The notes beneath the pieces were generated by a model. The model saw only the letters and a program-made list of their open reading frames with translations. It made no database searches and had not been told where the DNA came from. 64,000 nt of DNA from an uncultured bacterium (GTDB lineage: Bacteria; Vulcanimicrobiota; Vulcanimicrobiia; Vulcanimicrobiales; Vulcanimicrobiaceae), in contig CAIKPM010000062.1 of NCBI GenBank assembly GCA_903829325.1, positions 1-64,000 on the forward strand, in the 5' to 3' direction. The translations under genes were made by a program, and so were the position numbers. Shown here one piece after another: positions 43,737-52,568 of the stretch. How positions within the stretch are numbered: the first letter of the stretch is position 1; the number at the start of each line of letters is the position of its first letter.

Positions 43737-44609
43737 ATGAATGAGCTAATACTTAGAATAACTCCGATTTTGGTTTGCCTTATTGTCGGCATAGGTATCG
43801 GTTTGTTTGCCTATTTCGGCAACGCTCATGCGGTCAATTACAGCCAAAAGTACATTGCGCGATTCAGTGACAGGCTTGATCGGGCAAATATCAAAATTCG
43901 CACCGAAGAAGTAGCGATTGGATTGGTCATTGCATCCGTTATTGCTTGGGGTGGATGCATGTATCTCTTACGAAGCAATCTCATTATCGCATTATTCTCA
44001 TTCATACCTTGTTCTCTTTGTATTTTCGCTTCATTTGGTGTTTGGGTTAATATACGAATCAAAAAAAGGCTGGCACAATTTGAAGTACAACTTGAGCTAG
44101 TATTACGCATGATGTCAGGGGCGATTCGATCTGGCTTAGGGTTGCGGCAAGCCATGATCATGGTGACAGAGGAGATGCCGGACCCGGCAAGGCACGAATT
44201 CAATCTTGTGCTTTTACAAACAAATATTGGCATGGGGATAAATGATGCACTGGAGCGACTTGCAATTCGCATGCCTGGCCATGAAATTACCATGATGACA
44301 AAATCGATCGCAATCCAGACACAAACGGGAGGAAACCTAGGAAAAACGCTTGATCATCTCGCTACGACAATAAAAGAGCGACGCAAACTATATAGAAAAG
44401 TCAAAGCAATTACATCCGAGGCTACGGGAAGTGCCTATGTAATTGGAGCACTCCCAATCGCGGTAGGTGGAGTCGTCATGGCAATTCAACCCACGGTCCG
44501 CGATACGTTGATCCAAACACCTGGTGGACACAACGTGTTGGCGATTGCGCTCATTTTGGAAGGATTAGGAATTTTCTCACTTTGGAAACTTCTACAATTT
44601 AAAGTGTGA
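43737..44609 (+). CDS. tadB: Tad inner-membrane platform protein TadB
   Basis: 290 residues with membrane helices near 8-25, 60-110 and 235-290 and one T2SSF domain (about 120-245: FEVQLELVLRMMSGAIRSGLGLRQAMIMVTEEM...QTQTGGNLGKTLDHLATTIKERRKLYRKVKAITSEA). It forms the platform with TadC on which TadA acts. It follows the fusion gene by 6 nt and precedes tadC by 4 nt. Confidence 0.92.
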   Translation: MNELILRITPILVCLIVGIGIGLFAYFGNAHAVNYSQKYIARFSDRLDRANIKIRTEEVAIGLVIASVIAWGGCMYLLRSNLIIALFSFIPCSLCIFASFGVWVNIRIKKRLAQFEVQLELVLRMMSGAIRSGLGLRQAMIMVTEEMPDPARHEFNLVLLQTNIGMGINDALERLAIRMPGHEITMMTKSIAIQTQTGGNLGKTLDHLATTIKERRKLYRKVKAITSEATGSAYVIGALPIAVGGVVMAIQPTVRDTLIQTPGGHNVLAIALILEGLGIFSLWKLLQFKV

Positions 44610-44613
44610 TCGC

Positions 44614-45456
44614 ATGTCAACACATATACTTCTTGCTGTAATCTGTATCTTGGTTGGTTCGCTCGTAGGGTTTGTCATCTACATGATGCTTCCCAAGCAA
44701 AACGAGCTACATAACCGTGTAGCTCAACTTTCTGCGACGACCAGCACAGCACAAAGCATTATGGTTTTTGAAAGAATATTCGATCACGGTAGCAAAAACA
44801 AGCTAGAAAAACAACTACAAGAAGCCGGATGGTACGATCGCACCCCAGCTTTTATTGGCATGGTCCATATAAGCTGCCTTGTAGTCAGTGTTCTTCTCGC
44901 GCTGTTCTGCTCATTAATCCTGCAGACCAATATCTTCGTTGCATTAGCCTTGCCTATTGTAGGATATGTCGCACCGCGTAAAGCATTGAAGGATGCGATC
45001 GCAAAGAGAAAAAGTGAAATCGCCTGCGAGCTTCCTGACTTTCTTGATGTAGTCTCGTCTAGCGTTACAGCTGGCGTTGCGCTTAATGGAGCGCTACTTA
45101 CGGCGGTTGATATGTGCAGCGGCCCCTTAGGAGATGAGTTCCGCGCAACGTTAGGAGATATCCGCATGGGCCGCTCACGCTATGAAGCCATGACTGCGAT
45201 GGCGGAACGAGTGAATCAGCCCGATCTCTCGCAAATGATCACCGCGATCACCCAATCTGAAAAAGTCGGCGGAAACATCAGTGCATTATTAGCCGATTTA
45301 GGCCAGGATGCGCGAGAAGCTCGCCTCATGCGGGCTGAAGCAAGGGCGGGTACACTCCCCACGAAAATGACGATACCGATGGCCGTTTTTCTCTTACCGG
45401 CCCTCTTTGTTATTATGCTCGGTCCCATTGTCGTCAATCTTAAATCAGATTTTTAG
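44614..45456 (+). CDS. tadC: Tad inner-membrane platform protein TadC
   Basis: 280 residues with the TadC layout: an N-terminal helix (LLAVICILVGSLVGFVIYMML), a helix pair near 85-125, then a T2SSF domain (CELPDFLDVVSSSVTAGVALNGALLTAVD...MTAMAERVNQPDLSQMITAITQSEKVGGNISALLADLGQDAREARLMRAEARAGTLPTKMTIPMAVFLLPALFVIMLGP). The ARAGTLPTKM-x-x-P ending is diagnostic. No TadD-G pseudopilin or TPR genes follow, so the locus is a minimal one. Confidence 0.93.
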   Translation: MSTHILLAVICILVGSLVGFVIYMMLPKQNELHNRVAQLSATTSTAQSIMVFERIFDHGSKNKLEKQLQEAGWYDRTPAFIGMVHISCLVVSVLLALFCSLILQTNIFVALALPIVGYVAPRKALKDAIAKRKSEIACELPDFLDVVSSSVTAGVALNGALLTAVDMCSGPLGDEFRATLGDIRMGRSRYEAMTAMAERVNQPDLSQMITAITQSEKVGGNISALLADLGQDAREARLMRAEARAGTLPTKMTIPMAVFLLPALFVIMLGPIVVNLKSDF

Positions 45457-45465
45457 GCATTATCC

Positions 45466-45813
45466 ATGAGTCAACGTTTATGCAATGTCACGACCGGAAC
45501 CATCCTTGCATCCAACGTTATTGAGGCGAGAACGTTTTGGCAGCGCACCGTTGGATTTCTTGGACGTGAGCACATCGCAAGTGACGATGGCCTGTGGATT
45601 AGTGACTGTTCGAGTATCCACACCATTGGCATGCGCACCGCTATAGATATTTTTTTCCTCGATCGCCAAGGTTATGTACTCCGCATCGCCCACTCGGTCG
45701 CGCCCAATATCGCTCACTTGAGCTGCCCGCTAGCCACGACCGTCGTCGAAACGGGCACCGCTGTCCACCTTGGCCACGATGTTTTAATTGGCGATAAACT
45801 CGCCCTCACGTAA
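45466..45813 (+). CDS. DUF192 family protein
   Basis: 115 residues matching DUF192: ARTFWQRTVGFLGRE, GLWISDCSSIHTIGMRTAIDIFFLDRQGYVLRIAHSVAPN and VVETGTAVHLGHDVLIGDKL. No signal peptide is seen, unlike many members. The function is unknown in the family. It follows tadC by 9 nt, as DUF192 genes do in other Tad loci, so a link to Tad is plausible. Its last 30 nt overlap the end of the convergent regulator gene. Confidence 0.85.
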   Translation: MSQRLCNVTTGTILASNVIEARTFWQRTVGFLGREHIASDDGLWISDCSSIHTIGMRTAIDIFFLDRQGYVLRIAHSVAPNIAHLSCPLATTVVETGTAVHLGHDVLIGDKLALT

Positions 45814-47214
45814 GGCCGCACTACGTTCGCGTGCAAATGCCAGCATTTCACGATACGCCTGACGCTGTGGGACGAACCACATCTCTTCTGGTTCTCCCGC
45901 GAATAAATCGGCCCGGTATAAGCGAATCGCAGCCGTATAATGCGCGATTGCATCACCTCGACTGCCCTGTTCTTCTGCAGCACTAGCGGCGTTGATATGC
46001 GCTTTGAAACGGCGCACGTCCACCAAGGCCAGATCAAGATTTACGCGTAGTCCCTGGGCCTCACTCACAAAAAGTTGTTCAACGACATTCTGCTCAAATG
46101 CCGTAGCCAATGCTTTACGGATATTGCTACAAGCTGTACGTAAGCTCTGAGATGCCAAATGCCGATCTGCTTCGGGCCAAAATGCGGCGATCACTTCGGC
46201 CTTACTCGCTCGACCCTCCGGGCGAATTGCGAGATATCGAAACAGTTGTTGGTCGCGACGCCGCATCCACACAACTTCACGCTCGCCAGAGCGAACGATA
46301 AAACGCCCAAATAAACGAATCTGCAAAGGCGTTTGAGGTAAGATCGGTGCAACTGGGAGGCTCCCCAAGAGCGCACCGACCAGCTGGTAGGGACGCACCA
46401 CTCCGCCGATTCGCTGCACAAAAGCACCGCAGGCTTCTAAACGACGGCCCTCCTGGTCGCTGAGCGGCTTACCCTGGAGCAGCGATTGAAAGAGCTCTTG
46501 CTCTTCACTGCCGAGACGCTGGAGTTCACCGTCGATATATTCACAGAATGATTGTCCGGATTGTAAGAGCCATTTTTCGTGCGCATCGACCAAGCTCTTA
46601 TCACCTTCGACGGCAGAGCGTAAGACCGCGGTCACCGCAATCGCCCAGCCATCACAACCCTCGCATATTGCCGCAAGCTGCTCTTCATGCATAGGCAAAC
46701 CAAAGTTTTGAGCGATCTTCTCCGTTTCTTCGATGCTCAGGCGTAGGAGTTGTGGTGGACTACACTTTGCCAACCCGGCAATCTCCAAACGCTGTAACGG
46801 TAAACCCGTCCGCGTGCCCGCAGCGAGGACGCTGACCTGCGCTGGCAGATCCGAAATCAAGCGAACAAGCAGCTGCTCTTCAGCTTCACTGAGGCGCTCA
46901 ATGCCATCGAAGACAATTTCCGTTGGGGCACGTGATCTCAAGGCGGACAACACGGCACGATATGAATATTCTCCATCGTTACACAAACTCGCAAGCATAG
47001 TTTCAAGCAAGCGATCCGGATGTTGATGTTCCAAATGGAAATAGAGTAACGGAGAGCTACGCGTACGAGCATACTCAACCAGCGCGGTGGTCTTACCCGC
47101 ACCAGCAGGCGCGAGACAAACCCGTAAAGGTAAGTCAACGTACCGTGTTACCCATGTAAGCAAAGCTTCGCGGACGATTGTCCCCGAAGCCAGACGCGGC
47201 AAAGAAAACGGCAC
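45784..47214 (-). CDS. ATPase-SARP type transcriptional regulator (NTPase plus winged helix plus BTAD)
   Basis: 476 residues. The N-terminal third is a STAND/AAA-type NTPase (P-loop APAGAGKTT at 35-43; TEIVFDGIERLSEAEEQLLVRL as a Walker B-like segment), like MalT-type regulators. Residues about 300-375 form an OmpR-like winged helix of SARP type (LQIRLFGRFIVRSGEREVVWMRRRDQQLFRYLAIRPEGRASKAEVIAAFWPE...LRTACSNIRKAL). The C-terminus is a BTAD helical domain (LALVDVRRFKAHINAA...LYRADLFAGEPEEMWFVPQRQAYREML). It starts at the base after the stop of the upstream membrane protein gene. Target genes are unknown; the Tad locus is adjacent. Confidence 0.85.
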   Translation of the reverse strand: MPFSLPRLASGTIVREALLTWVTRYVDLPLRVCLAPAGAGKTTALVEYARTRSSPLLYFHLEHQHPDRLLETMLASLCNDGEYSYRAVLSALRSRAPTEIVFDGIERLSEAEEQLLVRLISDLPAQVSVLAAGTRTGLPLQRLEIAGLAKCSPPQLLRLSIEETEKIAQNFGLPMHEEQLAAICEGCDGWAIAVTAVLRSAVEGDKSLVDAHEKWLLQSGQSFCEYIDGELQRLGSEEQELFQSLLQGKPLSDQEGRRLEACGAFVQRIGGVVRPYQLVGALLGSLPVAPILPQTPLQIRLFGRFIVRSGEREVVWMRRRDQQLFRYLAIRPEGRASKAEVIAAFWPEADRHLASQSLRTACSNIRKALATAFEQNVVEQLFVSEAQGLRVNLDLALVDVRRFKAHINAASAAEEQGSRGDAIAHYTAAIRLYRADLFAGEPEEMWFVPQRQAYREMLAFARERSAALREGEFIAN

Positions 47215-48582
47215 TTACCGACTCGCAGTTTTGTCGATCCGAATAGGCACAACAACTGTTTCTTGGCCATTTCGATCGGCGAAACTGATGACAAGGGTGT
47301 AGCTACCAGCTTGTGCATCATGTGGGATATGCAAGGTTGCTTGATCCCCATCGACGTTAAAGCTTTCAATCACCAGCCCGTGGGGGTCTTGGAAAGCCAG
47401 ATGGAGATCAGCCACCGCTTTGGTGACCCGCAAGGGGATGACCATTCCGGGCCTAAGCGTCTGGGCAATAATCTGCAAAGGCGCACCACGTAAGGCACGA
47501 AACGCGACAGGCGCGGGAGTCGCTGGAACAATCGTTACCCCCACCACCGAATCGGCGGAAGTATCATCTTTCTCGACATGCAAGGCCACACGCATAACCT
47601 GTGGATGAGGAACGGTTGGTGCCATAAATTGAGCGACACCCCCGGGCGCCAGCGGTGTGGCTGCCCACACCGTATCCTGGGCGTCGAGCAAACGAAGCAA
47701 GCCACTTTTCGCAAGATATCCATACCGCACGGTAATACGATTTCCGGCAACAACCGTTGAATGGTCAAGCCCCAATGCCGTAATCGCTGCGGGATGAATC
47801 ACACGCATAAATAAGTGCGGTGACGGCGTCGCCATTGCTTTGACATAGACGGTCCGCTCGTCAGCCCCTAAAAGCGTATGTTTCGAAAGCGCCAGCGCGT
47901 AAGACCGGGTCGTTGCGACCGCAGGCAGATGCAGAGGCAAGCTCCCCGTTTGTTCGTGCAATATGCCTGACGCGAGCGTTGCCCCATCGGGCGCGGTCAC
48001 TTGATATTGCACATCACCTAGGCCGCGCACTTCGTACCCAATCGTCACCGCGCTTCCGCCTAAGGCCGCGCTCGGTGCAGAAACAGCCACGATCCGCGGC
48101 TGCGCTAGCCCGCTGAGAGCGAGCACGATGCTACTAAACCCAGCAAACACCAGCAACGCTGCCCGGCGAATCAGGACGCGATAATCTCGTCCAGGCGGAA
48201 TCGTGTCAGACGATAGATCGATGCCATCACCATGCATTTCTATCGTAATCCGTTCGTAATTGCCGAGAAATGGAAGTGGCAAATCGAACGTCACCGCAAC
48301 GCCTGAAAACGGCAAGACCGCAACAGAAGCACAAGCCACCGGGCTACCGTCGCGGCCAGCTCTCACAGCATACGCATGGCAATTCAGCACCGACGTTGAC
48401 TCATTCGCAATACGCAATTCGTAACGCGCTAGCCGCTTTCGTTCGTCGTAAAACACCAGCTCAATGTCACTCGCCACACTGCCGGACGGCAGGACAACTG
48501 CATTGCGCGTGCCGCGCTCGTAGGTGAACACCTCAAGCGGGAGTATATGGGATACTTTCGCTGGCACAATTGCAGTCGACAT
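47215..48582 (-). CDS. Single-pass membrane protein with beta-sandwich repeats, unknown function
   Basis: 455 residues from the ATG at 48580-48582, preceded by AGAGGGAG. The frame is open 50 codons further, over the neighbouring MFS gene, and was not used. A soluble N-terminal beta-rich domain (about 1-130) precedes a single transmembrane helix (AALLVFAGFSSIVLALSGLA, about 138-157). Three Ig-like segments follow (about 165-255, 275-355, 365-450), the last ending SYTLVISFADRNGQETVVVPIRID. Topology would put the N-domain in the cytoplasm and the repeats outside. It is directly followed by the SARP regulator, suggesting a sensor-regulator pair. No family was recognised. Confidence 0.7.
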   Translation of the reverse strand: MSTAIVPAKVSHILPLEVFTYERGTRNAVVLPSGSVASDIELVFYDERKRLARYELRIANESTSVLNCHAYAVRAGRDGSPVACASVAVLPFSGVAVTFDLPLPFLGNYERITIEMHGDGIDLSSDTIPPGRDYRVLIRRAALLVFAGFSSIVLALSGLAQPRIVAVSAPSAALGGSAVTIGYEVRGLGDVQYQVTAPDGATLASGILHEQTGSLPLHLPAVATTRSYALALSKHTLLGADERTVYVKAMATPSPHLFMRVIHPAAITALGLDHSTVVAGNRITVRYGYLAKSGLLRLLDAQDTVWAATPLAPGGVAQFMAPTVPHPQVMRVALHVEKDDTSADSVVGVTIVPATPAPVAFRALRGAPLQIIAQTLRPGMVIPLRVTKAVADLHLAFQDPHGLVIESFNVDGDQATLHIPHDAQAGSYTLVISFADRNGQETVVVPIRIDKTASR

Positions 48583-48664
48583 CTCCCTCTTACTATCGGC
48601 ATCGCCTGCAAAAATTCTCGCTCTTCTCCAGGAATATGCGCCCGCAATACGAGAGACAAGGCCA

Positions 48665-49807
48665 GTGCCACGTGCTCTGATTCCTCTGCTCGCCGTGACC
48701 TTTGTCGATGTGCTGGGCTTTTCGATTATCATCCCTCTGCTGCCATTTTATGCTCAGCACTATGGGGCGTCAGCACCCGTGGTCGGCTGGCTTATTGCAA
48801 CCGTGGCGCTCTGTAGCCTCATTTCTTCGCCGATCCTCGGTGCACTGAGCGACCGACTGGGACGACGCAATATTCTGCTCATCACCCAAGTCACCACCAC
48901 AGCCGCGTATTTGCTGCTCGGCCTCGCAAACTCGCTGCCTCTCCTGTTTTGCTCACGGGTTGTCGAAGGTTTTGCTGGAGGCGGCTTGGGCATCACCCAA
49001 GCCTATATCAGCGACGTCACCACACCCGAGCAACGTGCCCGTGCTTATGCATTACTGGGCGCGACTTTTGGCATCAGCTTCATTCTGGGTCCAGCACTCG
49101 GGGGAGCCTTAGTGCGCTTTGGCTACCCGGTTCCATTTTATACCGCAGCGTTTGTTTCGCTGATCACCATCGGCCTGACGCTCTGGCTGCTGCCCGAATC
49201 GCATACCCCGCCCAGCCACCATCCGCCGCTGCGCGACACGCTACGCGCGCTCTTGGTGCCGCAAATGCGCCGTCTACTCCTCATCCAACTGTGCTTTTCA
49301 CTCTCGTTTACCATGTGGGTATCGGTGCTCGCCCTATTCTTGCAAAAAAATCTTGGCTTTGGTCCGAGCCAAACCAGCTTGTTTTATGCCAGCTCCGGCG
49401 TGATTGGCGTGATCATGCAAACCCTGATTATCGGCCACCTCGTTGACCGCTTGCGTGAACGGCAAGTCTTGCTCATGGGGCTAATCTGCCTCACCGTTGC
49501 CTACGGAGCCGTCTTCAGCTACCATCAGTTTTGGCCGCTTATCTGCTTAAGCGCACTCTGGTCGATCGGCTCCTCGCTCACGCGCCCAATGCTCAATGCG
49601 CTGATTTCTCAAGCCGCTGATCCCCAACAACGGGGAGCCCTCATGGGCGGAGCCGACGCAATCAATAACTTCTCGTTCGTTCTGGGCCCACTACTCGCGA
49701 CGTGGATTTTCGCGCAGAATGACCAATGGGTGGGCGTCTTACCGGCTGGACTCGCGTTGCTTGGAGTATGGTTCACAGCTCGGCTAAGACTCGAGCCAGC
49801 ATCATGA
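48665..49807 (+). CDS. Major facilitator superfamily exporter, TetA-like (DHA1)
   Basis: 380 residues from the GTG at 48665 (VPRALIPLLAVTFVDVLGFSIIIPLLPFYAQHYGAS), the usual start of the family. An upstream in-frame ATG would overlap the divergent gene. Twelve membrane helices are expected; motif A is GALSDRLGRRNILL and motif C-like GPALGGALVRFG. It is similar in layout to tetracycline-type drug:H+ antiporters, but the substrate cannot be deduced. It overlaps recQ by ATGA, implying coupled translation. Confidence 0.88.
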   Translation: MPRALIPLLAVTFVDVLGFSIIIPLLPFYAQHYGASAPVVGWLIATVALCSLISSPILGALSDRLGRRNILLITQVTTTAAYLLLGLANSLPLLFCSRVVEGFAGGGLGITQAYISDVTTPEQRARAYALLGATFGISFILGPALGGALVRFGYPVPFYTAAFVSLITIGLTLWLLPESHTPPSHHPPLRDTLRALLVPQMRRLLLIQLCFSLSFTMWVSVLALFLQKNLGFGPSQTSLFYASSGVIGVIMQTLIIGHLVDRLRERQVLLMGLICLTVAYGAVFSYHQFWPLICLSALWSIGSSLTRPMLNALISQAADPQQRGALMGGADAINNFSFVLGPLLATWIFAQNDQWVGVLPAGLALLGVWFTARLRLEPAS

Positions 49808-51639
49808 TCAATACGATCTGTGAAGACACCCTGAGAAGCAGTCTCAAACGCTACTTTGGCTTCGAAGACTTTCGCCCGTTCCAGCGCGAGATTATCGACG
49901 CGCTCCTCAATCATGAAGATGTCCTCGCACTCTTACCAACCGGCGGAGGCAAATCACTCTGCTACCAATTGCCTGCGCTGGTCAGCGATGGCATTACCAT
50001 TGTCGTCTCGCCCTTGATCGCCTTGATGAAAGATCAGGTCGACGCCCTCAAGGCAGCGGGCATTCCTGGCACCTATGTCAATTCAACACTCTCACCGCAA
50101 GAAATACATGCTCGTCTGCAGCAAATCGAAGCAGGTCTGATCAAACTCGTGTACATTGCGCCTGAGCGTTTGTTGACGAGCCATGGTCTCGAGCGGATTG
50201 CACAGTGGCCGATCGCCCGCTTTGCAATTGATGAAGCCCACTGCATCAGCGAATGGGGGCATGATTTCCGGCCAGAGTATCGCCGACTGGCCGAATTGCG
50301 TAAACGTTTTCCGACCATTCCCATCGTCGCGATGACCGCAACCGCGACAACGCGCGTGCGCGAAGAGATCGCCCAACATCTGCATCTGCGTAACCCGCGC
50401 GCATTTGTGGCTGGCTTTAATCGCCCGAATCTTACGTATACCGTCATTCCTAAAGACAAGCCGAATGAACAAGTCTTGCGGTATATTCGCGAACGTGGAG
50501 ATGAGAGCGGCATTGTATATTGCGCCAGCCGCAAAGCCACGGAAGCAGTCGCCGAATATTTACGCGCAGGCAATATTCCCGCAGCTGCCTATCATGCTGG
50601 CATGGAGAATAGCGAACGTTCTGCTACACAAGATGCGTTTTTACGTGACCGCATCCGCGTTATCTGCGCCACCACCGCCTTCGGCATGGGCGTGAATAAA
50701 CCCAATGTCCGCTATGTCGTCCACTACGACTTACCAAAGAGTATTGAAGGGTATTATCAAGAGACTGGCCGTGCCGGCCGTGATGGACTCCCGAGCAGCT
50801 GCCTATTGCTCTTCAGCAGAGGAGACTTCGCCAAACAAGCTCGTCTCCTCGAAGAAAAGCCGGCGGGACACGAGCGTAATCACGCATTCGACGCGCTTTC
50901 TCGCATGGTCGCTTATGCGGAGAGCGTTACATGCCGGCGCAAAGATTTGCTGGCCTATTTTGGTGATAACCTCGAACAAACGTCTTGTCAGGCGTGTGAT
51001 AATTGCCTAGAACCACGCGAACGCTTTGAGGCGACGACCATCGCCCAAAAGTTTCTCTCGTGTGTCTATCGCATCCGACAATCGAGTGGTTTTGCGGTAG
51101 GCCTCAAGCATATTGTTGATGTGCTCACTGGCAAAACAACCGAAAAAATCAGTCGCCTCGGCCATGACCAACTCTCAACCTTTGGCATCGGCAACGAACA
51201 CAATAGTAAAGGCTGGGAGCACATCGGTCGTGAGTTGACCGCGCGAGGGTTTCTGGCAAGCTCTCACGACGGCTTCCCAGTGCTTTCGCTCACCGATCTC
51301 GGGCGCCGCTGCCTCACAACCAAAGAAGCCATTTTCTTAACGCGTCCGCCGGCGGCGAAAGCGCCCAAACGCGCCGAACTGCAGCTAAACGATCTCAATA
51401 GTGAGTATAATCAAGCACTTTTTGATACTTTACGCATCCTGCGCCGCCGGCTCGCCGAAGAGCGAGATGTCCCGGCGTATGTGGTCTTTTCCGACGTGAC
51501 CTTACGGCAGATGGCGCGGGAGACGCCGACAACCGTCGAAGCATTCCGCGCAATCAGTGGAGTCGGTGAAAAAAAAGCGGCTGAATACGCCGATGCATTC
51601 ACCCAAGCGATCACGGCATTTCTAGCCGCAGGCGAGTGA
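49804..51639 (+). CDS. recQ: ATP-dependent DNA helicase RecQ
   Basis: 611 residues from the ATG at 49804, which overlaps the MFS stop. Motif 0/I FGFEDFRPFQREIIDALL...LLPTGGGKSLCYQLPAL (Lys50), DEAH in FAIDEAHCISEWGHDFRPEYRRL, motif VI QETGRAGRDGLPSSC, the RecQ zinc site CRRKDLLAYFGDNLEQTSCQACDNC, a winged-helix domain and a C-terminal HRDC domain (LFDTLRILRRRLAEERDVPAYVVFSDVTLRQMA). It unwinds DNA 3' to 5' in recombination repair. Full length. Confidence 0.96.
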   Translation: MINTICEDTLRSSLKRYFGFEDFRPFQREIIDALLNHEDVLALLPTGGGKSLCYQLPALVSDGITIVVSPLIALMKDQVDALKAAGIPGTYVNSTLSPQEIHARLQQIEAGLIKLVYIAPERLLTSHGLERIAQWPIARFAIDEAHCISEWGHDFRPEYRRLAELRKRFPTIPIVAMTATATTRVREEIAQHLHLRNPRAFVAGFNRPNLTYTVIPKDKPNEQVLRYIRERGDESGIVYCASRKATEAVAEYLRAGNIPAAAYHAGMENSERSATQDAFLRDRIRVICATTAFGMGVNKPNVRYVVHYDLPKSIEGYYQETGRAGRDGLPSSCLLLFSRGDFAKQARLLEEKPAGHERNHAFDALSRMVAYAESVTCRRKDLLAYFGDNLEQTSCQACDNCLEPRERFEATTIAQKFLSCVYRIRQSSGFAVGLKHIVDVLTGKTTEKISRLGHDQLSTFGIGNEHNSKGWEHIGRELTARGFLASSHDGFPVLSLTDLGRRCLTTKEAIFLTRPPAAKAPKRAELQLNDLNSEYNQALFDTLRILRRRLAEERDVPAYVVFSDVTLRQMARETPTTVEAFRAISGVGEKKAAEYADAFTQAITAFLAAGE

Positions 51640-51646
51640 GCTGATT

Positions 51647-52564
51647 TCAAAACTTGTAGCTATGTAGGCCACTAATCCAAATATTCACGCCGAGATAACA
51701 GAAAATGATACTCGCAAACCCTAGCAGGCTTAACCAGGCTGAACGAATGCCACGCCAAGCATGACGCGTATGCAGATGCGCGTACGCGGCATAAATAATC
51801 CATGATAATAGCGCTGCAGTCTCTTTCGGATCCCACTGCCAATACGCGCCCCAGGCTTCCTTTGCCCACCAAGCTCCGGTAATAATGCCCACCGTCAACA
51901 AGGGCAAGCCCACCGTGATGACCCGATACGTCATGATATCTAAGCTTGGTAGTGAGGGCAGAGTATTGAGCCAGAGCGCAATCTGGTGGCCGGTTTCAGC
52001 TGCGCGCTCGATGTTTGGTGTACCCCCGCTCAAGCGCTGCGCAAGCAAAGCTTCGCTGACATCGTTCTGCGCGGTTCGTTGTAAGGAACGCTCAAAGCCA
52101 GCTTTGAGCAAATAGATCGCGGACAACGTCGCTGCGATCAGAAACGCCGCGTACGCAGAAACGACCAATGGGACGTGAATCTTGATCCAATACGATTGAA
52201 GGGCCGGCACCGCAGGCATCGACCCTTCATTCCACGTCGACGCATAAGCCAAAAACCCAGCCGCCAACCATTGCACAAAGCCACCGAGAAACCACAAGCG
52301 ATAACGGAAAGCAAAAACGAGAAAAAGCGTAACAGACATCACGCTAAAGAGCGATAACGAACCGTATAAATTCGTTAAGGGCCAAATATGAGTTGTGAGA
52401 TAGCGCACCGTCAGATCAGCATATTGCGCTAGGCATCCGATAATAGCCGCAGCCACACCACAACGCAACGTCCATTTCGTCGGTTGCAAGAAATAGATCG
52501 TGAGCATAAGAGCGCCCAGTAAATATGCACTAAGGGTAGTAAAAAAGAGATCTTGATCGAGCAT
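51647..52564 (-). CDS. ccsA: Cytochrome c biogenesis protein CcsA/ResC (haem handling)
   Basis: A 305-residue polytopic membrane protein. The tryptophan-rich haem motif WWAKEAWGAYWQWDPKETAALLSWIIYAAYAH (about 228-259) and conserved histidines in flanking helices define the CcsA/CcmC/ResC family. With ResB it moves haem across the membrane and attaches it to apocytochromes c (System II). It starts 4 nt after resB and ends convergent with recQ. Confidence 0.94.
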   Translation of the reverse strand: MLDQDLFFTTLSAYLLGALMLTIYFLQPTKWTLRCGVAAAIIGCLAQYADLTVRYLTTHIWPLTNLYGSLSLFSVMSVTLFLVFAFRYRLWFLGGFVQWLAAGFLAYASTWNEGSMPAVPALQSYWIKIHVPLVVSAYAAFLIAATLSAIYLLKAGFERSLQRTAQNDVSEALLAQRLSGGTPNIERAAETGHQIALWLNTLPSLPSLDIMTYRVITVGLPLLTVGIITGAWWAKEAWGAYWQWDPKETAALLSWIIYAAYAHLHTRHAWRGIRSAWLSLLGFASIIFCYLGVNIWISGLHSYKF

Positions 52565-52568
52565 TATT

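Noticed and set aside
48593-48600. GCCGATAG on the minus strand before the unknown membrane protein
   Set aside because: It ends 11 nt from the start codon, so the transcription start would fall within the ribosome site, and the -35 position reads CGAG.
48524-48664. Longer MFS protein starting at the ATG at 48524
   Set aside because: It would overlap the start of the divergent gene, adds a polar 47-residue stretch unlike the family, and lacks a ribosome site.
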